NCBI RefSeq assembly: GCF_963378085.1
Contig: NZ_OY726395.1
Location: forward strand, 2,418,001-2,482,000
DNA length: 64,000 nucleotides
Direction of reading: 5' to 3'
Source: Mycolicibacterium sp. MU0050
GTDB lineage: Bacteria > Actinomycetota > Actinomycetes > Mycobacteriales > Mycobacteriaceae
Shown one piece after another: positions 16,646 through 24,992 of the stretch. Each line of letters opens with the position of its first letter. The first letter of the stretch is position 1. The translations under genes and the position numbers were made by a program. The notes under the pieces were generated by a model that worked only from the letters and a program-made list of their open reading frames with translations, was not told the origin of the DNA and made no database searches.

Positions 16646-17419
16646 TCATCGTCCCCGCCACTGCGGCCGACGCTTCTCTTGCCAGGCCGTGATGCCCTCT
16701 GTGACATCCTCGGTTGCCCCGGCCACCTTGCGCATCACCTCGCCGAAGCGCACCGACTCGATCCAGCCCATGTCGGCGGTGCGCCAGGCGACCTCCTTGG
16801 TGGCGCGCTGCGCCAGCGGGGCGGCCTCGGTGAGGGTTTGGGCCCAAGTCCGGGCCTCGGTCTGCAGGTCCGCGGGTTCCACGAGACGCCAGACCAGCCC
16901 CATCTCGTAGGCGCGCTCGGCGCTGATCGGTTTACCGGTGAGCAGGAGTTCCATGGCGTTGGCCCAGCCGACGCGCTGCGGCAGGCGGATCGCGCCGACG
17001 ATGGTGGGCACTCCGATCGAGACCTCCGGAAAGCAGAAGCTGGCCTCGGTGCTCGCGATCACGAAGTCGCAGAACAGCACCCCGGTCAGCCCATAGCCGA
17101 TGCACGGGCCGTGCACCGCGGCGATGGTCGGCTTGAACAACTCCATGCCGGATTCGAACGAGTTGATGGTCGGCTTCTCCCAGAAGGTGCCGCCGAAGGT
17201 GCCCACCGACCCGGCGCCGTCCTTGAGGTCGCCGCCGGCGCAGTAGACGTCGCCGTTGGCGGTGAGGATGCCCACCCACGCGTCCTCATCGTCACGGAAC
17301 CGGTCCCAGGCCGCGTTCAGGTCTTGGCGCAGTGCGCCGTTGATCGCGTTGCGCGCCTCGGGCCGGTTCAGGGTGATCGTGGCGACGTGGTCGTCGAGTT
17401 GATACGTGACAAGGGGCAT
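16646..17419 (-). CDS. Enoyl-CoA hydratase/isomerase family protein (crotonase)
   Basis: A 257-residue crotonase-fold protein with the first oxyanion-hole segment VYCAGGDLKDG and the second HGPCIGYGLTG. Of the two catalytic glutamates of true hydratases, the one in PEVSIGVP is present. The position of the first (family GGGCELA) reads YGLTGVL, so it appears lost, which fits an isomerase- or other crotonase-type reaction better than classical hydration. It is the first gene of a two-gene operon with the acyl-CoA synthetase. Confidence 0.88.
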   Translation of the reverse strand: MPLVTYQLDDHVATITLNRPEARNAINGALRQDLNAAWDRFRDDEDAWVGILTANGDVYCAGGDLKDGAGSVGTFGGTFWEKPTINSFESGMELFKPTIAAVHGPCIGYGLTGVLFCDFVIASTEASFCFPEVSIGVPTIVGAIRLPQRVGWANAMELLLTGKPISAERAYEMGLVWRLVEPADLQTEARTWAQTLTEAAPLAQRATKEVAWRTADMGWIESVRFGEVMRKVAGATEDVTEGITAWQEKRRPQWRGR

Positions 17420-17552
17420 GGATGCACAGTAGTTTTCCGCGCCGGGCGCGGTGGCACCGAGCGGGCTTACGTCCGGGACCGCGCGCCTACTACCCTCTAT
17501 GAGCGAGGCATTCGGTCACGGGGTCGGCCGTGACACGCACCGAGAGGGACGG

Positions 17553-18386
17553 ATGGACGCAGAAGCGGATCCGCCGGAGGACGAGGCGCCGGTCAACACC
17601 GAGAACACCGAGAACACCGAGCCGCTGCCGGTTGTCCCGGGCAGCTGGGCCGCGGTGCAGCGGGATTGGGAAGCGGCGACCTCGCAGACGAGCGTCGCGG
17701 CCGGTGGTGCGGCGCCGAGCGGTCGGCCCGGCGAGGCGCCACCGCACCAGCCGCCGCCGCACCCGACGACGTTGCCGCCGTTCGACTTTTCCGCGGTCGA
17801 GATGAACCGTGCCCCCGCACGCCGGAAGCGCGCGCTGCTGGTGGCGGGCGCGGTCGCCGGGGTGGCCGCGCTGGTGCTGGGCGCCGTGAGTTTCACGGTG
17901 GCCGGCTCCGGGGAGGACAACGCGAACACCGATGCCGCCGCCGAGGCGAGCTCGGCGGGCGAGTCCGACGCCGAACAGCGGCTACTGGCACGCCTGCCCG
18001 GGGGCTACCCGGATTCGGCGTGTGAGGTGGTCGAACCGCCGCAGGGAACTGCGGCACAAGTGATCTGCGAGGCGACCAGCGAGCCGCAGGCGCCCGCGGC
18101 GACATACACGTTGGTGGCCGACGAGGACGCCTTGACCGCCGCATTCGACAAGATGACGAAGCGTAGTTCGATCGTGGTGTGCCCGGGCCGAATTCAGTCA
18201 CCGGGGCCGTGGCGTCGAAACGCCACCCCGGATGTGGTGAGCGGCATCGTGGTGTGTGCCGCCGATCGGGAGGCCACCACGGTCGGCTGGACCGACGAGG
18301 CCAGCCTGCTGCTCAGCGAGATCCGGTCCGAGCCCGGCGCACGGAATCTCGAGCAGCTGTTCGCGTGGTGGTCCTCCCACTCCTGA
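17553..18386 (+). CDS. Single-pass membrane protein of unknown function
   Basis: A 277-residue type II-like protein. It has an acidic, proline-rich cytosolic part (about 1-90), one membrane helix (about 93-117, ALLVAGAVAGVAALVLGAV) and an extracellular domain with three or four Cys, in the style of the sensor domains tethered to the mycobacterial membrane. No known family is assigned. The ATG was chosen because GAGAGG lies 5 bases before it; an ATG at 17499 would add 18 residues. The N-terminus holds a threefold NTE repeat from a 9-bp tandem repeat. It is convergent with the MPT63-like gene. Confidence 0.75.
   Translation: MDAEADPPEDEAPVNTENTENTEPLPVVPGSWAAVQRDWEAATSQTSVAAGGAAPSGRPGEAPPHQPPPHPTTLPPFDFSAVEMNRAPARRKRALLVAGAVAGVAALVLGAVSFTVAGSGEDNANTDAAAEASSAGESDAEQRLLARLPGGYPDSACEVVEPPQGTAAQVICEATSEPQAPAATYTLVADEDALTAAFDKMTKRSSIVVCPGRIQSPGPWRRNATPDVVSGIVVCAADREATTVGWTDEASLLLSEIRSEPGARNLEQLFAWWSSHS
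17595..17621 (+). repeat. Three tandem 9-bp repeats (AACACCGAG) in a coding region
   Basis: Three perfect head-to-tail copies of AACACCGAG encode Asn-Thr-Glu three times near the N-terminus of the membrane protein. Changes in copy number would stay in frame. Confidence 0.9.
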
Positions 18387-18404
18387 CGGGAGTTGCCCGG
18401 CGGA

Positions 18405-19322
18405 CTACGCCGTCGGAGCGGCCGTGGGCGTCGGGGTGGCGGCCGGGCCGTGCGGCGTGCCTTGCACCGCATCGTCCGCGGGCGCCTGCTCCGGCAGCGG
18501 GGTGCCCTGGCTGCCGGTGGCGGACTCGGCGGCGGGACCGTGCGGGGTGCCTGCGGGAGCCTCGGTCGCGGCGGGAGCCTCCGGTGCCGGGGTGGCGGCG
18601 GCCGGCGCGGCCGGGGCCGGGGTCGCCTCGCCGGCGGTGGCGTCCTCGGGCAGCGGGGTGCCCTGGCGGCCGGTGGCGGCCGGGTCGGCGCCGGTGGCTT
18701 CGGGTGCGTCCTCGGCCAGAGCCTCGGGTGCGTCGTCGGTCAGGCTCTCGGGCTCGTCCTCGGTGACGGCGGCCGGGGCGTCGCCCTCGGCGGTTCCGGC
18801 CGGGGCGGCCGGAACCGAGGCGGCGCCCGTGCCGCCGGTGGCGGCCGGCTCGACGGCGGGCTGCACCCAGATCAGCAGATCTTCCTGTCCGTCGTTGTAG
18901 ACCACGGAGTCCGGCGCGGCGCCCGTGACGTCGAAGTACACCTTTCCGGTGGACTTCTGGCCCTGCGCCAGGCCGGCGGGGCTGATGCCCTGCGGGCTGG
19001 CGATCTGGAACAGCACCCGGTAGGTCTCGCCGGAGTCGGTGCGGGCGTTGAGGTTGGAGACGATCGGCTGGACGTTGCCGGCGAGGGCCTCGCTGGTGGC
19101 GGTGGCCTCCCAGAGCGTGCCCCGCACGGGATAGGAGACCACGTCGGTGCTCTCCTTCAGGTCGCTGATCGTCCACCCCTGGACGACGTTGCCGACGGCG
19201 AGTTCGGCCTGATCGCCGAGATCGGCGGTTTCGGCGGCACCGGCCAAGGGCGCACCGAACAGGCCGGTGGCGGCGAACAGGGCCGCCGAGGTGGCGGTGA
19301 TGGCGATTTTGCTGGTCTTCAC
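18405..19322 (-). CDS. MPT63/DUF1942-family secreted protein with a long Ala/Pro/Thr tail
   Basis: A 305-residue exported protein. The signal peptide covers about residues 1-29 (cut near AGAAETAD). An MPT63-like immunoglobulin-fold domain follows (about 35-155), with VVQGWTISDLK, YPVRGTLWEATAT and GKVYFDVTGAAPDSVVYND. The last 150 residues are low-complexity Ala/Pro/Glu/Thr with repeated QGTPLPE (two copies) and GTPHGPAA (two copies). MPT63 itself is a small secreted antigen of unknown role and lacks this tail. The tail may span or bind the cell wall. It is a single gene. Confidence 0.85.
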   Translation of the reverse strand: MKTSKIAITATSAALFAATGLFGAPLAGAAETADLGDQAELAVGNVVQGWTISDLKESTDVVSYPVRGTLWEATATSEALAGNVQPIVSNLNARTDSGETYRVLFQIASPQGISPAGLAQGQKSTGKVYFDVTGAAPDSVVYNDGQEDLLIWVQPAVEPAATGGTGAASVPAAPAGTAEGDAPAAVTEDEPESLTDDAPEALAEDAPEATGADPAATGRQGTPLPEDATAGEATPAPAAPAAATPAPEAPAATEAPAGTPHGPAAESATGSQGTPLPEQAPADDAVQGTPHGPAATPTPTAAPTA

Positions 19323-19452
19323 AGTGACACTCCTGTGCGTCGGATCAGTGTTTCCTGGACAGCGAGACGTTCGTTAGTGAAATTAGCAGGTCAGCAATTC
19401 TGCCGCCGGGGCTCCCGGCCAGGTCGCCCTCGGAAAGGTCCGAAAAATAAGG

Positions 19453-19493
19453 CGACCATCCGGGCGGTTCGCAAGGAACCGGCCGGATGGTCG
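19453..19493 (-). terminator. Hairpin downstream of the small membrane protein gene
   Basis: Outer arms CGACCATCCG and CGGATGGTCG pair perfectly over 10 bp, and inner GGTTC/GAACC extend the hairpin around GCAAG. It lies about 23 bases after the stop of the minus-strand gene at 19517. Confidence 0.6.
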
Positions 19494-19516
19494 AATGGTC
19501 GGTGACCAGCGCGGAG

Positions 19517-19909
19517 TCAGGCCGTCAAGCGGGAGGGCGCGGCGCTCACGAGCCGTTCGTCGTCCTCGCCGCGGGCCAGCGTCCGTACCGTCGTCTCGGC
19601 GGCGGCGTCCTGGCCGCGGTAAGAGGCCAGGTACCGGTCGATCGCGTCCTGGCGCAGCGGCTCGGACCAGATGCTGATGTTGTGCGTCGGGTCGCCGCCC
19701 TCGCGGGCCTTCGCGAGCTGGAGGGTGCCGAGTCGGAAGCCGACGACGGACAGGGTCAGCGAGGCGACCAGGCCGACACCACCGATCCACGCCGCGGTAC
19801 TGCTCGCCAGCGCCAGGCCGGCGACCAGGGTCCCCAGCATCACGAATGAAATCAGTAAGAAGACATATCCCAGATACGGATGGGAGATCTGGCGTTTGTT
19901 CTTGCTCAT
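19517..19909 (-). CDS. Small membrane protein, two helices, unknown function
   Basis: A 130-residue protein with two adjacent hydrophobic segments (about 12-35 and 38-60) followed by a charged cytosolic tail of 65 residues. No family is recognised. A GGGAGGA ribosome site stands before the ATG and a hairpin follows the stop. It is divergent from the TetR gene, and the palindrome between them suggests that TetR also controls it. Confidence 0.72.
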   Translation of the reverse strand: MSKNKRQISHPYLGYVFLLISFVMLGTLVAGLALASSTAAWIGGVGLVASLTLSVVGFRLGTLQLAKAREGGDPTHNISIWSEPLRQDAIDRYLASYRGQDAAAETTVRTLARGEDDERLVSAAPSRLTA

Positions 19910-19977
19910 GTGGTCCTCCCTTTCTCTCGGTAGGCGTCGGACGGTCCGTTGACCGATCTACGTTCGCCCCGTTGCCA

Positions 19978-19997
19978 CTACGATACGCGTAGCGTAG
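19978..19997. promoter_or_regulatory. TetR-type operator palindrome
   Basis: The 20-bp sequence CTACGATACG-CGTAGCGTAG is a palindrome with a single mismatched pair. It lies midway between the divergent membrane-protein and TetR genes, within an AT-richer stretch. Length and symmetry suit a TetR dimer site. Confidence 0.6.
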
Positions 19998-20063
19998 CGA
20001 TATATTGTGTAACACTCCAGCGGCCACCGATATTCCGGCGTACCGCGAGACTGGGAGGCAGCC

Positions 20064-20609
20064 ATGGCGCAGCGACGGCCCGTCGAGGACGGCATCGCAG
20101 AATCGACCCTGTCGCTGCTGCGCAGCGGCGGTCCGCGCGCCGTGACCGTCGAGGCGGTCGCCACCCATTCGGGCATCGCGAAGACGACGATCTACCGCCG
20201 CCACCGGGATCGCCGCGAGATGCTGGCGGCCGCCATGTCCCGGCTGGCCGCGCTGACCCCGCCCGACCTGCAGGCCGACGCGCCCGAGCGACTGCGCTGG
20301 TTCATCCGGCACGCCGTCGAGGCGGTCGAAGACGGGATCGGCGTCGGCGGCTTCGCCTCGCTGCTCACCGAGGAAGACCCGGAGTTCAGCGCGCTGTTCC
20401 GCAAGGTGCTCGTCGATCAACGGGCCAAGCTGGCGGCGGTCATCGACGCGAGCAAGGCCGACGGTTCGATGCGCGCCGACATCGACACCGAGACCCTCAT
20501 CGACGCCGTGGTCGGAACGCACATCGCCGAACGGGCCCGCACGGCCGGCCCCGGGCAGGACTGGCAGCAACGCCTGTTCGACCTGTTCTGGCCCACTGTG
20601 CGCGCCTGA
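20064..20609 (+). CDS. TetR-family transcriptional regulator
   Basis: A 181-residue repressor with an N-terminal helix-turn-helix (VTVEAVATHSGIAKTTIYRR, about 28-47) and an all-helical ligand domain. It lies 19 bases before the fatty-acyl-AMP ligase on the same strand and is divergent from a small membrane protein, with a palindrome in the divergent gap. It probably represses itself and its neighbours. The effector may be an acyl chain or acyl-CoA, an inference from the neighbouring ligase. Confidence 0.9.
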   Translation: MAQRRPVEDGIAESTLSLLRSGGPRAVTVEAVATHSGIAKTTIYRRHRDRREMLAAAMSRLAALTPPDLQADAPERLRWFIRHAVEAVEDGIGVGGFASLLTEEDPEFSALFRKVLVDQRAKLAAVIDASKADGSMRADIDTETLIDAVVGTHIAERARTAGPGQDWQQRLFDLFWPTVRA

Positions 20610-20616
20610 GCGCTCC

Positions 20617-20628
20617 TAGACTGACGTC
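20617..20628 (+). promoter_or_regulatory. Probable leaderless promoter of the fatty-acyl-AMP ligase
   Basis: TAGACT (20617-20622) is followed by GACGTC and then the GTG start. No Shine-Dalgarno sequence is present, so a transcript starting at the GTG is the simplest reading. It would let the ligase be expressed independently of the TetR gene just upstream. Confidence 0.5.
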
Positions 20629-22476
20629 GTGACGTGCGACGCCGATCAGCGGCAACCGGGTCGGTCGGGCCTGATCCAGATCGAGGACTGCCTGGACGCC
20701 GACGGCGCCATCCGGCTGCCACCCGGTACCACGCTGATCTCCCTCATCGAGCGCAACATCGCCAATGTCGGCGACACCGTCGCCTACCGCTACCTTGATC
20801 ACACCGGTCCCGCCGGCACCCACACCGTGGAGCTGACCTGGTCGGAACTCGGGCGCCGGCTGCGCGCCGTCGGCGCGACCATCCAACGGGTGGCCAAGCG
20901 CGGCGACCGGGTCGCGGTGCTCGCGCCCCAAGGGCTCGACTACGTCGTGGGTTTCTTCGCGGCGATCAAGGCCGGCACCATCGCGGTCCCGCTGTTCGCA
21001 CCGGAGCTGCCCGGCCACGCAGAGAGGCTGGCGACCGCGCTGCGCGACGCCCAACCCAGCGTCGTGCTGACCACCACGGGCGGGCTCGGCACCGTGCGGG
21101 ACTTCCTCGCCGCGCAGCACCGATCGCCCCACGTCATCGTCATCGACCAGGTGCCCGACACCGACGGGGAAGCGTTCGAGGACGTCGAACTCGACGTCGA
21201 GGACGTCTCGCACCTGCAGTACACCTCGGGGGCGACCCGGCCCCCGGTCGGCGTGGAGATCACCCACCGCGCGGTCGGCACCAACCTGGTGCAGATGATC
21301 CTGTCGATCGACATGTTGGATCGAAACACGCACGGCGTCAGCTGGTTACCGCTATACCACGACATGGGGCTGTCGATGATCGGGTTCCCGGCGGTGTACG
21401 GCGGACACTCCACTCTGATGTCGCCGACGGCGTTCATCCGGCGCCCGGAGCGCTGGATCGAGGCGCTGTCGGACGGCTCCCGCACGGGACGGGTGGTGAC
21501 CGCGGCGCCCAACTTCGCCTACGAGTGGACCGCGCAACGGGGCGTGCCCACCGTCGGTGCCGGCGACATCGACCTCGGTAACGTCGTGCTGATCATCGGT
21601 TCCGAGCCGGTGAGCATGGCCGCCATCACCGCGTTCGACACCGCCTTCGCTCCATTCGGGTTGCCGAGCACCGCCTTCAAGCCGTCGTACGGGATCGCCG
21701 AGGCCACCCTGTTCGTCTCGACCATCGCCCCGACGGCGCAGGCATCGGTGGTGCATCTGGACCGCGAGGCGCTGGGGGCCGGCCGCGCGGAGCCGGTCGC
21801 GGCGGACACTCCCGCGGCGGTGCCGCAGGTGGCGTGCGGTCAGGTGGCGCGCAGCCAGTGGGCCGTGATCGTCGATCCGGCGACCGGGGCGGAGCTGCCC
21901 GATGGGCATATCGGCGAAATCTGGTTGCAGGGCAACAACATCGGGCGGGGCTACTGGGGTCGCCCGGTGGATTCCCGGCGCACCTTCTCGGCGCGGCTGC
22001 ACACCACTCGAGGCGCGGCCGGACACGCCGTCGGCGCCGACGTCGGCGGGAACTGGCTGCGCACCGGCGATCTGGGTTTCTACCTCGATGACAACCTGTA
22101 CGTCACCGGTCGGATCGCGGACCTGATCACCGTGGGCGGACAGCAGCACTACCCGCACGACATCGAGGCCACCGCCGCCGACGCCGCGACGTTGGTCCGG
22201 CGCGGCTATGTCGCGGCATTCGCGGTGCCCGCCGACGGCGCGGAAACCGACGGGCAGGACGTGGTGATCGTCGCCGAACGCGCCGCGGGCACCGCACGGC
22301 AGGACCCGCAGCCCGCGCTGGCCGCCATCGAGGCCGCGGTGCAGCGCCGGCATGGGCTGCGCGTCGCCGAGGTGCGACTGCTGCCCGCCGGGGCCATCCC
22401 GCGGACCACCAGCGGCAAGCTGGCCCGTCGGGCTTGTCGGGAGCAGTACCTGGACGGCACCCTCGGCGTGCACTGA
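20629..22476 (+). CDS. Fatty-acyl-AMP ligase (FadD, FAAL class)
   Basis: A 615-residue adenylate-forming enzyme of the FAAL class: LQYTSGATRPPVGVEITH (P-loop), SWLPLYHDMGLSM, SYGIAEATLF, WLRTGDLGF and the closing RTTSGKLARRACR. FAALs make acyl-adenylates and pass them to acyl carrier or polyketide synthase domains instead of forming CoA esters. No polyketide synthase or carrier protein is encoded nearby, so the partner is remote or unknown. Which FadD number it corresponds to cannot be settled from sequence alone. It starts at a leaderless GTG. Confidence 0.9.
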   Translation: MTCDADQRQPGRSGLIQIEDCLDADGAIRLPPGTTLISLIERNIANVGDTVAYRYLDHTGPAGTHTVELTWSELGRRLRAVGATIQRVAKRGDRVAVLAPQGLDYVVGFFAAIKAGTIAVPLFAPELPGHAERLATALRDAQPSVVLTTTGGLGTVRDFLAAQHRSPHVIVIDQVPDTDGEAFEDVELDVEDVSHLQYTSGATRPPVGVEITHRAVGTNLVQMILSIDMLDRNTHGVSWLPLYHDMGLSMIGFPAVYGGHSTLMSPTAFIRRPERWIEALSDGSRTGRVVTAAPNFAYEWTAQRGVPTVGAGDIDLGNVVLIIGSEPVSMAAITAFDTAFAPFGLPSTAFKPSYGIAEATLFVSTIAPTAQASVVHLDREALGAGRAEPVAADTPAAVPQVACGQVARSQWAVIVDPATGAELPDGHIGEIWLQGNNIGRGYWGRPVDSRRTFSARLHTTRGAAGHAVGADVGGNWLRTGDLGFYLDDNLYVTGRIADLITVGGQQHYPHDIEATAADAATLVRRGYVAAFAVPADGAETDGQDVVIVAERAAGTARQDPQPALAAIEAAVQRRHGLRVAEVRLLPAGAIPRTTSGKLARRACREQYLDGTLGVH

Positions 22477-22497
22477 AGCAGGGCATGCCGGGTTTGG

Positions 22498-22509
22498 CAG
22501 ACTGGCGCC
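22498..22509 (+). promoter_or_regulatory. Probable leaderless promoter of the SRPBCC gene
   Basis: CAGACT (22498-22503), GGCGCC, ATG: almost identical to the tpx promoter, and again without a ribosome site. Confidence 0.5.
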
Positions 22510-22974
22510 ATGACGAATCTTGAGATGTCCGAGTCCATTTCGATCGACGCCACCCCGGAGCAGATTTATGCGCTGGTCTCCGATGTCACCCGGACCGGGG
22601 AGTGGAGCCCCATCTGTCGGAGCTGCTGGTGGGACGAGGGCGCGGGCCCGCAGGTCGGCGCCTGGTTCACCGGCCGCAACGAAACGCCGGAACAGACCTG
22701 GGAAACCCGCAGCCAGGTCGTCGCCGCCACCGATGGCCGCGAATTCGCCTGGGAGGTCAACAACGGCTGGGTGTACTGGGGCTACACGCTGGAACCGGAA
22801 AACGGCGGCACCCGCCTGACCGAGTCGTGGAAGCTGCTGCCCGCCGGTGTGGCCGGATTCCACGAGGTCTTCGGCGACACGGCCGAGGACGAGATCGAGA
22901 AGCGGCGCCTGGCGGCCGAGTCCGGGATCCCCGCGACCCTGACCGCCATCAAGGCGATCCTCGAGAAGGGCTGA
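22510..22974 (+). CDS. SRPBCC-fold protein (polyketide cyclase/START-like)
   Basis: A 154-residue protein with the SRPBCC pattern: SISIDATPEQIYALVSDVTRTGEWSP at the N-terminus (split: SISIDATPEQIYALVSDV, TRTGEWSP), a central GGTRLTESW strand and a long C-terminal helix. The fold has a deep hydrophobic pocket for lipids or aromatic compounds. The ligand is unknown. It follows the FAAL by 33 bases but has its own apparent leaderless promoter. Confidence 0.87.
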   Translation: MTNLEMSESISIDATPEQIYALVSDVTRTGEWSPICRSCWWDEGAGPQVGAWFTGRNETPEQTWETRSQVVAATDGREFAWEVNNGWVYWGYTLEPENGGTRLTESWKLLPAGVAGFHEVFGDTAEDEIEKRRLAAESGIPATLTAIKAILEKG

Positions 22975-23011
22975 CCGGTCGAGGCGTGACCGTCAGTATC
23001 CTCCAAGGGTA

Positions 23012-24589
23012 ATGGCGGAAGATCTTTCACCCGGTGGAGCGCGCCTTCGTCGGGGCCTGCAGATGGCCCTGCGGGGACGGCGTGATCCCGCCACCGGCGC
23101 GGGGCAGCGGAACAGGGTCGCCGGCGGAATGGGAGACGTTCACACCCGCAAGGTTCTCGACCTGACGATTCGGCTCGCCGAGGTCATGTTGTCGTCCGGT
23201 TCGGGTACGGCCGACGTGGTGGCGACGGCCCAGGACGTCGCCCAGGCCTACCAGCTCACCGACTGCGTCGTCGACATCACGTTCAACACGATCATGGTCT
23301 CGGCGCCGCCGACGGCGGACAGCCCGCCGCTGACCATCGTGCGGGCGGTGCGCACCCGGGCGACCGACTACACCCGTCTCGCGGACCTCGACCGGTTGGT
23401 CCGGCGGATCACCGCCGGCGGTGTCTCGGTCGACGAGGCGCACGTCGCCATGGACGAGGTGACCACGCAGCCGCATCCGTATCCGCGGTGGTTCGCCAGC
23501 GCCGGGTGGGCGGGATTCGCGCTCGGCATCGCGATGCTGCTCGGCGGCGGCTGGCTGACCTGCATCCTGGCCGCCATCACCTCCGCGGTCATCGACCAGG
23601 TGGGGCGGTGGCTGTTGCGCGCCGGGGCGCCGCTGTTCTTCTACCACGCGCTGGGGGCCGCGATCGCCACGCTGGTCGCGGTGGCGGCCTATCGTTTTGC
23701 CGACCAGGGGCCCACGGTCATGGTCGCGACCGGCATCGTGGTGCTGCTCTCCGGCATGACCCTCGTCGGCTCGGTGCAGGACGCGCTGACCGGGTACATG
23801 GTGACCGCGACGGCGCGGCTCGGCGACGCGCTGTTCCTGACCGCGGGCATCGTGGTCGGGATCGTCGCCGGCCTGCAGATCGCGACCCTGCTGGGTATCC
23901 GCATGCAGTTGCATGTCGACGCCACCGAATCGTTCGTCACCCCAAGCCAACCGGCGCAGATCCTGATCGCCGTGCTGGGCGCGTCGCTGGCCGGGGCCTG
24001 CCTGACGCTGGCGTATTACGCGCCGCTGCGTTCGGTGGTCACCGCCGCGTTCGCGGCCGGGACCGCCCAACTGGTGTTGATCGCCCTGGGCAACGCGCAG
24101 TTCGGCCAGGTGATGGCCACCGGTGTCGCCGCCGTCGGGGTGGGTCTGCTGGCCACCCTGGTCTCGATCCGTCGGCAGGCACCCGCCCTGGTCACGGCGA
24201 CCGCGGGCATCACACCGATGCTGCCGGGTTTGGCGATCTTCCGGGCGGTCTTCAATTTCGCGGTGGAGGAGAACTTCGATGCCGGGCTGGCCCAGTTGAT
24301 GGCCGCGGCGGCGGTGGCGCTGGCCATCGGCGCCGGGGTGGTCATGGGCGAGTTGCTGCTCTCGCCGCTGCGCTACCGCGCCGGGCGCGTCGGCGATTTC
24401 GTCCGCATCGACGGCCCGCCCGGTCTGCGCCGCGCCGTGGGCCGCGTGGTGCACCTGCGCCCGAGCGAGAGCGCCGCCCGGCGGGGTCTGCGCCGGATGA
24501 AGTCGCGCAGTGTCGCGTTGGAGCCCGAGACCGAAACCGTCGCCGCCGACGACGGATCCGAGTCGGAGGGCGAGGCGGGGGACCGGTAG
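23012..24589 (+). CDS. Threonine/serine exporter family protein (ThrE-like)
   Basis: A 525-residue ThrE-family transporter. The N-terminal soluble domain (about 45-160) contains the family stretch RLAEVMLSSGSGTADV and the hydrolase-like DITFNTIMVS. About ten membrane helices follow (about 165-460), and a charged, acidic C-terminal tail ends the protein. ThrE in Corynebacterium exports threonine and serine. TATCCT lies 9 bases before the ATG, possibly the -10. It is convergent with the S4-domain gene. Confidence 0.9.
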   Translation: MAEDLSPGGARLRRGLQMALRGRRDPATGAGQRNRVAGGMGDVHTRKVLDLTIRLAEVMLSSGSGTADVVATAQDVAQAYQLTDCVVDITFNTIMVSAPPTADSPPLTIVRAVRTRATDYTRLADLDRLVRRITAGGVSVDEAHVAMDEVTTQPHPYPRWFASAGWAGFALGIAMLLGGGWLTCILAAITSAVIDQVGRWLLRAGAPLFFYHALGAAIATLVAVAAYRFADQGPTVMVATGIVVLLSGMTLVGSVQDALTGYMVTATARLGDALFLTAGIVVGIVAGLQIATLLGIRMQLHVDATESFVTPSQPAQILIAVLGASLAGACLTLAYYAPLRSVVTAAFAAGTAQLVLIALGNAQFGQVMATGVAAVGVGLLATLVSIRRQAPALVTATAGITPMLPGLAIFRAVFNFAVEENFDAGLAQLMAAAAVALAIGAGVVMGELLLSPLRYRAGRVGDFVRIDGPPGLRRAVGRVVHLRPSESAARRGLRRMKSRSVALEPETETVAADDGSESEGEAGDR

Positions 24590-24596
24590 CGGTTCG

Positions 24597-24974
24597 TCAA
24601 CCCTGCGCCGCGCGCCACTTGTCCAGCATGCGGCGGTCCCGTTTGGTGGGTCGCCCGGCGCCCCGGTCGCGCGCGGCGACCGGGATGGCCGCGGCCGGCG
24701 GCGGGGCGGGGCTGCGGTCGAGGTAGCAGGTCGACGCGTCGGCCGCCCCGACGCGTTTCTGGATCACCCGTACCACTTCGACGATCCGTGTCCGGGTGCC
24801 CACCAGCGCGCGGACCTCGTCGCCGGGGGAAACCATGGTCGAGGGTTTGGCGGGACGGTTGTTGACCCGTACGTGCCCGCCGCGGCACGCCGCCGCGGCA
24901 TCGGGGCGGGTCTTGGTCAGCCGCACCGCCCACAGCCAGCGATCAACACGGGTCGACTCCATGCCACCCATCAT
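24597..24974 (-). CDS. S4-domain RNA-binding protein (Hsp15-like)
   Basis: A 125-residue basic protein with an S4 fold: RVDRWLWAVRLTKTRPDAAAACRGGHVRVNN (split: RVDRWLWAVRLTKTR, PDAAAACRGGHVRVNN), then KPSTMVSPGDEVRA. Hsp15-type proteins bind stalled 50S subunits carrying peptidyl-tRNA. The C-terminal tail RPTKRDRRMLDKWR is typical of this group. It may start at Met1 or Met5 (MESTRVD). Confidence 0.88.
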   Translation of the reverse strand: MMGGMESTRVDRWLWAVRLTKTRPDAAAACRGGHVRVNNRPAKPSTMVSPGDEVRALVGTRTRIVEVVRVIQKRVGAADASTCYLDRSPAPPPAAAIPVAARDRGAGRPTKRDRRMLDKWRAAQG

Positions 24975-24992
24975 GGACCGTCGGTGCGGCGG

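Noticed and set aside
23027..24454. 475-codon frame antisense to the ThrE-like gene
   Set aside because: The plus-strand protein has clear membrane helices and the family motif; the antisense frame is rich in His/Arg/Gly/Gln as expected for a shadow.
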